Shown: positions 1-5,973 of the stretch, piece by piece
Numbering within the stretch: the first letter of the stretch is position 1
How the letters are laid out: every line of letters begins with the position of its first letter
NCBI GenBank assembly: GCA_030430725.1
Contig: JAUIKP010000207.1
Location: forward strand, 1-6,198
Length of the DNA: 6,198 nucleotides
Direction of reading: 5' to 3'
Origin: Nitrospiria bacterium
Lineage (GTDB): Bacteria > Nitrospirota > Nitrospiria > Nitrospirales > UBA8639
Notes under the pieces: generated by a model
Databases searched by the model: none
The model's input: only the letters and a program-made list of their open reading frames with translations
What the model was told of the DNA's origin: nothing
Position numbers and translations under genes: made by a program

Positions 1-551
1 GAATGAAGGGCCATATCGACCGGTTAGAAAATTCCGTGATCCATTGCATAATGTTGGCAGGGTCCGGTTTTTCAATGGTTGAAGCGATTATTTCTTGCAT
101 GCCGGATGCCTCATCTGGAATTGGCGGATGTTCTTGGGCGGATTGTTGTTCCCCTGTTCCACCCCTTGCTCGAGCCAAGGGACGGAAGTCACCAGGTCTT
201 TGCAGTTCCCATAGATAATTTCACATAACCCATGAGTAGGCAGAAAGTGGCCGAACTAGGGTCGCGGCCGATTAGGAATCCCCCTCCTTCGGTGCTGATG
301 TTCACCTGACGAATCCCCCGGGATCCTGCAAAAGCAAAGCCCTGCATGGTGAATGGTGTTCGGGTGGGCACGGTATCTCCGGTTTGCGGATTAATGATTC
401 AAGACTTGGTGTTGACGATGGCCCCATTCTACCAGTTTTTCCGTTGATCATAGCCTTTGTAATCCAATCTGTCGATTTCCGTGATCGTTGGTTGTGCGAA
501 AAGATTCGGGTCGGTAAAGGGGAAACGGGAACATGACCGTTCCTCGAATGG
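1..551 (-). pseudogene. Decayed C-terminal fragment of a sulfite oxidase-family molybdoenzyme
   Basis: Reading the minus strand from about 551 downward, one frame gives NGAIVNTKS, a stop, then IINPQTGDTVP and GIRQVNISTEGG. After a one-base shift a second frame gives SAATLVRPLSAYSWVM, a stop, NYLWELQRPGDF, then RARGGTGEQQSAQEHPP and IPDEASG. This matches the Mo-co dimerisation domain at the C-terminus of sulfite oxidase/SoxC-type proteins (family pattern: KSW, then GIRRVEVSTDGG, YSWVLW, RATDGTG, and P.PDGASG). Damage visible: TAG at 429-431, TGA at 399-401, TAA at 272-274 and TGA at 221-223, three of them where the family has Trp, plus a frameshift that one extra G in the G5 run (C5 at 280-284 on the plus strand) would explain. 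The N-terminal molybdopterin-binding domain, roughly 250 residues in the family, is absent. No stop follows the conserved end, and the second frame runs off the window at base 1. The family assignment is by recognition of motifs; the exact subfamily is unknown. The upper boundary is approximate, set at the TGA of 552-554. Confidence 0.5.
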
Positions 552-731
552 TCAGAGCGCAACGATCAGCAGGATCAAAGAGATGAGTACGATTTGACCT
601 GACACAAAGTTCATCGTTTGGGGTCATGGAACTCGTGTGTGGTTATATGGACCCAACACACCTGGTCTCACCTGCCGGCCCTTGCGAACCTACTAGCCAG
701 ACGTAAGGGACTGGTGGGTATAGTCCTGAAA
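552..731. other. Gene-free spacer between pseudogene and repeat element
   Basis: No coding sequence is recognised on either strand. The only item is a minus-strand 20-codon reading frame (552-614) that would encode a hydrophobic peptide starting MNFVSGQIVL. It has no Shine-Dalgarno sequence and lies in the same frame as the start of the decayed oxidase, so it may be part of the same wreckage. A CCAG/CTGG pair around 692-715 is too weak to call a structure. Confidence 0.5.
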
Positions 732-935
732 GGGTCTGTTGAAAAAAGCTGTCACCGGCGTTCCCTGCCTCCGCCGTAGCGGCTTCGCGCAGGCAGGTCG
801 CCATTTATCCGTGCTCACGTACTACATGTACGCTCCGCGCGTAAAAACCGCTGCGGTCTTTCCTTCGAGAATCCTCAGGACAGGACTGGACGGACCCTTC
901 GGGAAAACTCAGGGCATGCTTTTTTGAACCGACCC
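732..935. repeat. Palindrome-rich repeat-like element bounded by 18-bp inverted repeats
   Basis: The left end (732-749, GGGTCTGTTGAAAAAAGC) and right end (918-935) are inverted repeats matching at 16 of 18 positions. Inside are several hairpins: CCTGCCT at 764-770 with AGGCAGG at 791-797, CGTAC at 818-822 with GTACG at 828-832, and a short ACCG-CTG-CGGT. The open frame at 739-927 is rich in Arg and Gly, has no recognisable domain and follows the palindromes, so I do not call it a gene. The layout (terminal TTGAAAAA/TTTTTGAA, GC-rich palindromic core, no transposase) is what is seen in non-autonomous, MITE-like or REP-type intergenic repeats. Only one copy is in the window, so its repetitive nature is inferred. 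Confidence 0.5.
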
Positions 936-1255
936 GGAGCCTTTAATGAGTCATCTCATCCTGGGCAAATTTTCCTTCGAAAATTTTTATTATTCAACAC
1001 TCCCTGAAAAATTGAAGGAATCGGCGGTGGGACACCAATGTCCCGTTCGAGTTCCAATGGTGGAGATATGGTCCATTTTGTAATGATGACGTTTCAACAA
1101 GGTCAGGACGGAAAGGTTTTCCGGATTCATCAATCTGGTCGGCGCAGAGTAAAATGGAGAGTGGTGTGTTTTTGTATCTCCGAGATGTGTAAGATCACAC
1201 CATTCAGTTGGTTGGGTCCAAGGAAACCTACCTCGATAGGCTGAGGGGGGGCGCA
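936..1255. other. Gene-free region downstream of the SMR transporter
   Basis: No convincing gene is visible in any frame. The long minus-strand open frame that crosses this stretch (990-1403) is mostly the antisense-register shadow of the transporter gene, and its tail matches no family I know. Two small inverted repeats are present. One is AAATTTTC (967-974) with GAAAATTT (979-986), followed by TTTATTATT on the plus strand, which is AT-only and weak as a terminator. The other is GGGAC with GTCCC around 1028-1043. No clear terminator for the minus-strand transporter was found. Confidence 0.5.
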
Positions 1256-1585
1256 CTATACCCGAACAGTTTGGGAAAAGGCATGAATGACGATCACTCC
1301 CGCGATGATCAATCCCATTCCAATGACTGCCGGCGTATCTGGAATTTCCCGAAAGGCGACTGCACCGACGAGCGCCAGGAGAACAATGCCGACGCCGGAC
1401 CAAATGGCATAGGCGATGCCGACCGTCATGCTTCTCAACACGAGGCTTAACAGAAAAAATGCCGCGAAATATCCAATGACGACTAACAGGCTTGGGCCTA
1501 ATTTGGTGAAACCGTCGGCGGCTTTGAGTGAACTGGTTGCAATCACTTCCGCCACAATTGCCAGGAACAAATAGAAATAGGTCAT
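1256..1585 (-). CDS. emrE: Small multidrug resistance (SMR) transporter, EmrE/QacE type
   Basis: This 109-residue inner-membrane protein belongs to the SMR family, whose EmrE-type members export cationic hydrophobic compounds in exchange for protons as dimers of four-helix subunits. Four hydrophobic segments are visible, at about residues 3-20, 32-50, 55-75 and 85-104. The proton- and substrate-binding Glu of helix 1 is E13, in the AEVIATSSLK context (E14 of EmrE). Y39, Y59 and W62 correspond to Y40, Y60 and W63 of EmrE. The third-helix motif AYAIWSGVGIV is EmrE-like rather than the SugE/Gdx form, so drug or osmolyte export is more likely than guanidinium export; the real substrate is unknown. 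The start is the ATG at 1583-1585: AAAGGA lies about 8 bases upstream, the length fits the family, and the longer 129-codon frame would add a charged N-terminus foreign to SMR proteins. The gene stands alone, divergent from the TPR gene. Confidence 0.5.
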   Translation of the reverse strand: MTYFYLFLAIVAEVIATSSLKAADGFTKLGPSLLVVIGYFAAFFLLSLVLRSMTVGIAYAIWSGVGIVLLALVGAVAFREIPDTPAVIGMGLIIAGVIVIHAFSQTVRV

Positions 1586-1687
1586 GGGCACAATCCTTTC
1601 GAGGTCTCCAAGACGTTCTTTATCGTCAACTGACTTGGCCTGCAAAATTTTTTCCGGCCGGGTCGTTTAAGGAAAATGCTGCTGAAC

Positions 1688-1719
1688 ATTATATGGGACA
1701 AACCGTGGAGCGTAGTCAA
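1688..1719 (-). promoter_or_regulatory. Possible promoter for the SMR transporter
   Basis: On the minus strand there is a perfect TATAAT (1688-1693) with TTGACT upstream (1714-1719). The spacing is 20 bp, which is longer than the preferred 17, so support is modest. It would leave a leader of roughly 95 bases before the ATG. Confidence 0.5.
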
Positions 1720-1773
1720 TCAGAAAAGTGCAAGAGGTGCACAAAGCACCAGAAAAAACCTGTTGCCCCAAAA

Positions 1774-1802
1774 ATGTCATTTGCGAGAAGAAGATTTATA
1801 AT
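1774..1802 (+). promoter_or_regulatory. Probable sigma-70-type promoter of the TPR gene
   Basis: A perfect TATAAT -10 box lies at 1797-1802, and ATGTCA, 4 of 6 matches to TTGACA, lies 17 bp upstream at 1774-1779. Transcription would start near 1809 and give a leader of about 35 bases. The site is about 80 bp from the divergent transporter promoter candidate, so both genes may share control elements in this gap. Confidence 0.5.
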
Positions 1803-1831
1803 ACAATTGCTGTGGCACTGTCTGTCGATTG

Positions 1832-1837
1832 AGGAGG
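1832..1837 (+). promoter_or_regulatory. Ribosome binding site that fixes the TPR gene start
   Basis: AGGAGG sits 6 bases before the ATG at 1844. A TTG at 1829 is in frame but lies upstream of this site, so it is not the start. Confidence 0.5.
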
Positions 1838-1843
1838 AGTCAT

Positions 1844-3505
1844 ATGGAATTTCAGATTTTTTCAAAGGTATTCACGGTCCTGGGTATTGTCGCTCTGGCC
1901 GGAATGGGCATGCCCTTTCCGAATCAAGTGGTCGCAGAGCCTGTCCTGCTTCATGAGGGCTTAGGGAGATATCATTTTCCCATTTCTTCCAATGGATCGA
2001 TGGCCCAGCGATATTTCGATCAAGGACTCATCCTGTCCTTTGGTTTTAATCATGCTGAAGCGGCCCGATCTTTCAAGGAAGCTCAAACCCGCGACCCGAA
2101 CTGTGCTATGTGTTATTGGGGTGAGGCGTTGGTGCTCGGTCCGAATATCAATGCGCCGATGGATCCTTCGGTCGTTCCACAGGCCCTCGCGGCCCTGGAG
2201 AAGGCGGTCGCGCTGAAAGACCGGGCCACCGAAAAAGAGGCCGCGCTTATTGAGGCGCTGGCGATGCGCTACTCAAAAAAGGTGATGCGCGATCGTTCCC
2301 CACTCGACGTGGCCTATGCCGAGGCGATGCGGGCTGTGGGTAGACAGTTTCCCGATGACCCGACCATTGGCGCATTGTTGGCGGAAGCGCTGATGGATTT
2401 GCATCCCTGGGATTTTTGGAGTAAGGGAGGTGAGCCTAAACCCTGGACACCGGAGATTGTGTCGAAGCTGGAGACCGTGTTAGACCAATCTGCCAGTCAT
2501 CCGCTGGCCAATCATCTCTACATTCATATTATGGAAGCTTCGCCGCATCCTGAAAAGGCTCTGCCCAGTGCTGAACGATTACCCGCTCTTGTCCCTGGCT
2601 CAGGACATCTCGTCCATATGCCTGCCCATATCTATATTCGGGTCGGGCGGTATCGGGATGCCGTATTGGCCAATCAACATGCTGTTAAGGTTGATGAGCA
2701 CTATTTGAACCATGCTCACGAGGAAAGCCTCTATACGGCAGCCTATGTTCCCCACAATTCACATTTCCTCTGGGCTGCGGCGATGAAGCTCGGGCAACAG
2801 CAATTGGCGATGCAGGCGGCTCTTGAGACGGCGGCGTCCGTCAAGCCTGAGATGATGCGCGCTCCCGGTATTGCCGGCACCATTCAGCATTTTTGGATTA
2901 TTCCCCTCTATACCAAAATTGCCTTCGGGGAGTGGTTGGATATTCTCGCTGAGCCCGAACCTCCAGTGGATTTATTGTATCCCACGGCTATCTGGCATTA
3001 TGCCCGGGGATTAGCATTGGTGCGTCAAGGGAAATTGGAGGCTTCCCAACAGGAATTCATGAAACTCGCGAAAATTGCGCGGGACCCTGCTGTGGCCAAC
3101 CTGACCATTCTTGATCTGAATAACATTGTCGATATCCTGGCCATTGCGGAATCGGTTTTAGCAGGAGAAATAGCGGCAGGCCATGGAAATTATGAGGAGG
3201 CAGTACGACAAATGGAGCGTGCCGTCAAACTTGAAGATGGATTGAATTATACGGAACCGAAGGATTGGTATCTCCCGTCCCGTCAGGTGTTGGGTGCAGT
3301 GCTCCTCGAAGCTGGAAAACCTGGCGACGCTGAGCGCACCTTTCGAGAAGATCTCCAGGATCATCCCCAAAACGGGTGGGCACTTTTTGGATTGGAACAG
3401 AGTTTACGCGCCCAGGGAAAAACCGATGAGGCTACAATCGTTCTTCAATCGTTTCGGCAGGTATGGCGCGATGCGGATGTGACCTTAACGGCTGCCCGGT
3501 TTTAA
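1844..3505 (+). CDS. Exported tetratricopeptide-repeat (TPR) protein with CxxC and His-rich motifs
   Basis: A 553-residue protein of unknown function. The N-terminus (residues 1-31) looks like a Sec signal peptide: a hydrophobic stretch VFTVLGIVALAGMGM and a likely cleavage after VVA (A31), which places the mature protein in the periplasm or outside the cell. TPR-like helix pairs are visible around residues 55-90 (FNHAEAARSFKEAQTRDPN), 262-283 (GRYRDAVLANQHAVKVD), 385-412, 444-465 (GNYEEAVRQMERAVKLED) and 486-535 (GKPGDAERTF, GKTDEA). Near the first repeat is C87-A-M-C90 followed by YWGEA. The middle has clustered histidines: NHLYIHIMEASPHPEKAL (223-240), HLVHMPAHIYIRVGRY (255-270), NHAHEE (289-294) and PHNSHFLW (303-310). 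These resemble the conserved core of a widespread but uncharacterised TPR family, so they are probably functional. TPR arrays usually bind other proteins; metal or heme binding by the Cys/His residues is only a possibility. The ATG is chosen for its AGGAGG site. The gene is monocistronic and is followed by a terminator candidate. Confidence 0.5.
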   Translation: MEFQIFSKVFTVLGIVALAGMGMPFPNQVVAEPVLLHEGLGRYHFPISSNGSMAQRYFDQGLILSFGFNHAEAARSFKEAQTRDPNCAMCYWGEALVLGPNINAPMDPSVVPQALAALEKAVALKDRATEKEAALIEALAMRYSKKVMRDRSPLDVAYAEAMRAVGRQFPDDPTIGALLAEALMDLHPWDFWSKGGEPKPWTPEIVSKLETVLDQSASHPLANHLYIHIMEASPHPEKALPSAERLPALVPGSGHLVHMPAHIYIRVGRYRDAVLANQHAVKVDEHYLNHAHEESLYTAAYVPHNSHFLWAAAMKLGQQQLAMQAALETAASVKPEMMRAPGIAGTIQHFWIIPLYTKIAFGEWLDILAEPEPPVDLLYPTAIWHYARGLALVRQGKLEASQQEFMKLAKIARDPAVANLTILDLNNIVDILAIAESVLAGEIAAGHGNYEEAVRQMERAVKLEDGLNYTEPKDWYLPSRQVLGAVLLEAGKPGDAERTFREDLQDHPQNGWALFGLEQSLRAQGKTDEATIVLQSFRQVWRDADVTLTAARF

Positions 3506-3535
3506 GCCTTTCAGTATATGGTCGTGTTGGCGTAG

Positions 3536-3579
3536 TTTGGACCTTGTCGCCTGTCCAAAGTCCCAGTCGTTTATTTTTT
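3536..3579 (+). terminator. Possible intrinsic terminator of the TPR gene
   Basis: TTTGGAC (3536-3542) pairs perfectly with GTCCAAA (3553-3559) around a 10-base loop. A T-rich tract follows at 3570-3579 after 10 bases. The gap before the T tract and the modest stem make this only a moderate candidate, but its place about 30 bases after the stop fits. Confidence 0.5.
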
Positions 3580-3955
3580 AGTATTTGTAATCTCTCTTGC
3601 TTTGGTTTAGGCGGAAGAGGGTGGGTACCGTGCACCTGCAGTGCCAGGTGGTGCGTGGTTTCCCTTGAATCGAAATGCCGCTTTAATAAGGATGTTCCGT
3701 GGGAGATTCATGTTTTCTCCCTGGAGCATGAGCCATACGCAGGAAAGGTTTTTGTCTCCATGGCCACACCGTTTTCTGTGGCATCTTGAATGTTTTCTTC
3801 ATTGTCCCCTCTGTTTATTTAAGTTTCTCCTGTCACAATCCGACAATAGTTCAATAAGAAAAGTGATAGCGGTAGCGGGGCATTCAAGCCCGATGAGTTA
3901 TTGCTCCCTTGCAGGCTGTTGCGAGGGAAATTTTCATGGCTACATAGCCATATCC

Positions 3956-3961
3956 AGGGAG
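3956..3961 (+). promoter_or_regulatory. Ribosome binding site that supports a TTG start for the LuxR-type gene
   Basis: AGGGAG lies 6 bases before the TTG at 3968. The in-frame ATG at 3893 has only a distant GGGG run, and the GTG at 3641 has nothing comparable. Confidence 0.5.
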
Positions 3962-3967
3962 TACACC

Positions 3968-4609
3968 TTGAGTCGACGATCTATCGGAATTCCTTGTACG
4001 ACTGTTTCAGAGTCCACCCAGGGTGGTGGTTTATCCCGGCTTCAGGCAATTGCCGATCGACGATCAATTCCTGGCGTGTTGCTCTTCTCCGGGTCAGGAG
4101 ACGTGCTGTTTATGAACGTCGAAGCCGAAACGATAAGTCGCCAGATCATGGGAAATACGAATGATGCCGAGGAGCGAAGTGTGTGGCCTGCCGAGGTCTT
4201 GGAGTTGTGTGAGTCCCTTCGGACACTATTAGACAGTTCCGAGATGCAGACGGCCGAAGCCCAACACGAGTTGCGACGTGTGACCGGCGATGAGAAATCA
4301 CCGGTATTACTGCGTGGGTTTCCATTAGCGGCCCATACAGAAAAAGATGAAGCCTGTATGCTCATCCTCATGGAAAAAATCGGACGTGAACGGCGGGTGG
4401 TGTCTACCCAAGCCAAGGAGCAATATCGATTGACCAGTCGAGAAGTAGAAATTGTGAAATATATCAGTGAAGGATGGACCAATAAAGAAATTGCTCGACA
4501 TCTGGAGATTAGCGAACATACGGTGAAAGAACATGTTCGTCATCTTCTCAAGAAAACGAAAACAACCACTCGAACGGGCATTCTTGCCCAAATCTTCCAG
4601 GATACCTAA
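3968..4609 (+). CDS. LuxR/GerE-family transcriptional regulator with PAS-like N-terminus
   Basis: A 213-residue regulator, counted from the TTG at 3968. The C-terminal helix-turn-helix spans residues 155-207 and is textbook: LTSREVEIVKYISEGWTN, then KEIARHLEISEHTVKEHVRH, then LLKKTKTTTRTGI. The NKEIA and HTVKEHV parts form the recognition unit. The N-terminal half (about 30-140) includes GVLLFSGSGDVLFMN, which looks like the first strands of a PAS domain, so it may sense a ligand or partner; no response-regulator phosphorylation site (the usual acidic pocket plus Lys) is evident. The frame stays open upstream to 3641, but that part (rich in Trp, Cys and Phe) does not look coding, and AGGGAG before the TTG decides the start. 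If the ATG at 3893 is used, 25 residues are added. The sigma-factor gene follows on the same strand after a gap with its own promoter, so the two are probably separate units. Its target genes are unknown. Confidence 0.5.
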   Translation: MSRRSIGIPCTTVSESTQGGGLSRLQAIADRRSIPGVLLFSGSGDVLFMNVEAETISRQIMGNTNDAEERSVWPAEVLELCESLRTLLDSSEMQTAEAQHELRRVTGDEKSPVLLRGFPLAAHTEKDEACMLILMEKIGRERRVVSTQAKEQYRLTSREVEIVKYISEGWTNKEIARHLEISEHTVKEHVRHLLKKTKTTTRTGILAQIFQDT

Positions 4610-4617
4610 CGCATCCG

Positions 4618-4656
4618 GGTCTCTGACCAATTATCCCTACTCTCTTCTTTTTTTCA
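4618..4656 (+). terminator. Weak terminator-like hairpin after the LuxR-type gene
   Basis: GGTC-TCT-GACC (4618-4628) forms a 4-bp stem about 10 bases after the stop, and a T-rich run (around 4646-4655) follows. The stem is very short and the distance to the T run long, so this is a low-confidence call. Confidence 0.5.
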
Positions 4657-4780
4657 ATCCTGCTTCCCTAGAACAAGCCGTTTGGTCAATTTGCCCTGCC
4701 GCCCTATTTTTGCCGGCCGGTTTCGATTTTTATTGGAGAAGGGTAGGCTTTTCCAAACGAGGTTTCTTTTTCGTGAATCC

Positions 4781-4809
4781 TTGATTGTGGCTGTCAGGCG
4801 AAGGATAAT
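4781..4809 (+). promoter_or_regulatory. Sigma-70-type promoter of the sigma/anti-sigma operon
   Basis: TTGATT (4781-4786) and GATAAT (4804-4809) are separated by exactly 17 bp, matching the housekeeping consensus at 4 of 6 and 5 of 6 positions. Transcription would begin near 4816. This argues that the sigma factor starts downstream of that point even though its reading frame is open from 4682. Confidence 0.5.
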
Positions 4810-4876
4810 CCTCTGGCTAGTGTTTGGTGTCTCTTTAACGTTTCTGAGGTTGCTTATTTCTCCCTTGCCCCCCACG

Positions 4877-5527
4877 GTGCACGATACGCTCAAGCTTGAT
4901 GAGCCAGGGTTGGTTCGGGCTCTTCAAGAGGGTGATGAACAGGTGTTCGCGGCCGTGATGGATTGGTATTCCGGTTCGTTAGTGCGATTAGCCCTGTCCT
5001 ATGTCCCAAGCCGGGCTGTGGCCGAGGAAGTCGTGCAGGAAACCTGGATGGGGGTGTTTGAAGGCATCCATCGGTTTGAGAGCCGGGCATCTTTTAAAAC
5101 CTGGCTTTTCCGGATTTTGATCAATCGAGCCAAGACACGAGGGATGCGAGAGAGTCGATATGAGCCGTCTGGGCTGAGTCTTTCTTCTCCGGATGCGGAT
5201 GAGGGGCCTTCCTTAGAAGATTCACTTTTCATCGCGGAAGGTTCAAGAATGGGTCATTGGAAAGATCCCCCGCATCACTGGCAACCGGATACACCCGAAC
5301 GGATATTACTGTCAAAGGAATGTCGTGCTGCCATTGAAACGGCGATTGAAAATTTGCCCCCTATGCAGTGCCAGGTGATGACCTTGCGCGATATCGAGGG
5401 TGTCAGCTCTGAAGAAGTCTGTAACATCCTTGAGATCAGTGAGACCAATCAACGGGTGTTGTTACACCGAGCGCGCACGAAGGTGCGTCGAGAGCTTATT
5501 CCCTATGTTCATGGAGATAATATCTAG
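4877..5527 (+). CDS. ECF-family RNA polymerase sigma factor
   Basis: An alternative sigma factor that would direct RNA polymerase to a dedicated promoter set. From the GTG at 4877 it has 216 residues, normal for the ECF family. Region 2 covers about residues 22-93 (EQVFAAVMDWYSGSLVRLAL, AEEVVQETWMGVFEGI, then FKTWLFRILINRAKTRG, which includes the -10 recognition helix). A long linker of about 55 residues, with the distinctive GHWKDPPHHWQPDTPE stretch, leads to region 4 at about 149-205 (AIENLPPMQCQVMTLRDIEG, VCNILEISETNQRVLLHRAR), the -35 recognition helix-turn-helix. The WKDPP-type linker is a feature I associate with a common ECF subgroup paired with small zinc-finger anti-sigmas. The start is uncertain: the frame is open from 4682 and upstream codons would encode a hydrophobic stretch (IILWLVFGVSLTF), but the promoter at 4781-4809 favours a start after 4816. 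TTG at 4865 is the other candidate; neither has a good Shine-Dalgarno sequence. The anti-sigma gene follows after 5 bp. Confidence 0.5.
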   Translation: MHDTLKLDEPGLVRALQEGDEQVFAAVMDWYSGSLVRLALSYVPSRAVAEEVVQETWMGVFEGIHRFESRASFKTWLFRILINRAKTRGMRESRYEPSGLSLSSPDADEGPSLEDSLFIAEGSRMGHWKDPPHHWQPDTPERILLSKECRAAIETAIENLPPMQCQVMTLRDIEGVSSEEVCNILEISETNQRVLLHRARTKVRRELIPYVHGDNI

Positions 5528-5532
5528 AGATA

Positions 5533-5844
5533 ATGGATACGAGTTTGAAGCACAAACTGATGCGGTATATGGTAGGAAATTTTTCCTGCCAGGAAATCGC
5601 CCAACTTATCACCGATTACCTGGATGAGTCGTTGACTCTAACGGAACGAATTCGATTTCACATGCATTTGGGCCTGTGTGTTGCCTGCCGTAATTATCTC
5701 CGTCAGATGAAATACACCATCGCGACTCTACGCCAATTACCACCGGAACCCGTCCCCCAACATGTGAGAGAGGAACTTCTTGAACGCTTTCGAGCCTGGA
5801 AGCAACATTCTCCTCAGTCTTCTGTCCAATCGGAAACCGATTAA
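5533..5844 (+). CDS. Soluble zinc-finger (ZAS/zf-HC2) anti-sigma factor
   Basis: A 103-residue protein expected to bind and hold inactive the sigma factor encoded just upstream. The core is residues 17-58: FSCQEIAQLITDYLDESL, then ERIRFHMHLGLCVACRNYL. It contains the H45-xxx-C49-xx-C52 signature of the zinc-binding anti-sigma domain, with C19 as the usual fourth ligand. In this family the motif may hold zinc and in some members reacts to oxidants; which applies here is not shown by the sequence. There is no transmembrane helix, so it acts in the cytoplasm, unlike membrane-anchored anti-sigmas. The C-terminal part (62-92, with TLRQLPPEPVPQHVREELLERFRAW) is helical and typical of such partners. 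It starts 5 bp after the sigma stop, with a poor AGAGA site close to the ATG, which suggests coupled translation. ATG at 5560 or 5569 are alternative starts. Confidence 0.5.
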   Translation: MDTSLKHKLMRYMVGNFSCQEIAQLITDYLDESLTLTERIRFHMHLGLCVACRNYLRQMKYTIATLRQLPPEPVPQHVREELLERFRAWKQHSPQSSVQSETD

Positions 5845-5875
5845 TTCATTGCTGCGATGACCGTTGCCCCCCTTC

Positions 5876-5910
5876 TTCCGTTCCACCCTAATGTGGTAAA
5901 CATGACGGAA
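5876..5910 (+). terminator. Inverted repeat after the sigma/anti-sigma operon, possible terminator
   Basis: TTCCGT (5876-5881) pairs with ACGGAA (5905-5910), and inside it CCAC (5883-5886) pairs with GTGG (5893-5896). Only a short T4 run (5913-5916) follows, after AA, so termination is uncertain. It could instead be a control element of the downstream redoxin gene, whose promoter I could not place with confidence. Confidence 0.5.
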
Positions 5911-5973
5911 AATTTTCTGATGGTATTCATTCGCGCCCTTTCATGAGTCGTGATAAACCTAAAGGAGTGAACC

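Larger units (their letters stand above)
3506..3967. other. 462-bp gene-free region with two perfect inverted repeats before the LuxR-type gene
   Basis: Open frames crossing this stretch give Cys/Trp-rich, low-confidence sequence with no family resemblance. Beyond the terminator candidate, two perfect 6-bp inverted repeats stand out: CACCTG (3633-3638) with CAGGTG (3645-3650), and GCCACA (3763-3768) with TGTGGC (3777-3782). They may be operators or leader hairpins of the regulator gene. No clear -35/-10 pair for that gene was found. Confidence 0.5.

Noticed and set aside
552..614. Minus-strand 20-codon hydrophobic peptide (MNFVSGQIVL...)
   Set aside because: It resembles a membrane helix, but there is no ribosome binding site and it sits in decaying sequence, so a real small gene is not supported.
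739..927. 62-codon open frame within the repeat element
   Set aside because: Its sequence follows the palindromes of the element and has no ribosome site or recognisable domain.
967..986. AAATTTTC/GAAAATTT hairpin as a terminator
   Set aside because: The stem is almost entirely AT, no gene ends on the plus strand before it, and in the minus direction no T run follows.
990..1403. Minus-strand 137-codon open frame overlapping the transporter gene
   Set aside because: It overlaps the SMR gene in another frame, its codons give Arg/His/Ser-rich sequence with no family resemblance, and the SMR protein is unmistakable.
1528..1956. Plus-strand 142-codon open frame
   Set aside because: It runs antisense through the SMR start and then out of frame into the TPR gene; no start site or domain supports it.
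3463..3789. Plus-strand 108-codon Cys/Trp-rich open frame over the gap
   Set aside because: It starts inside the TPR gene, crosses the terminator candidate and resembles no protein family.
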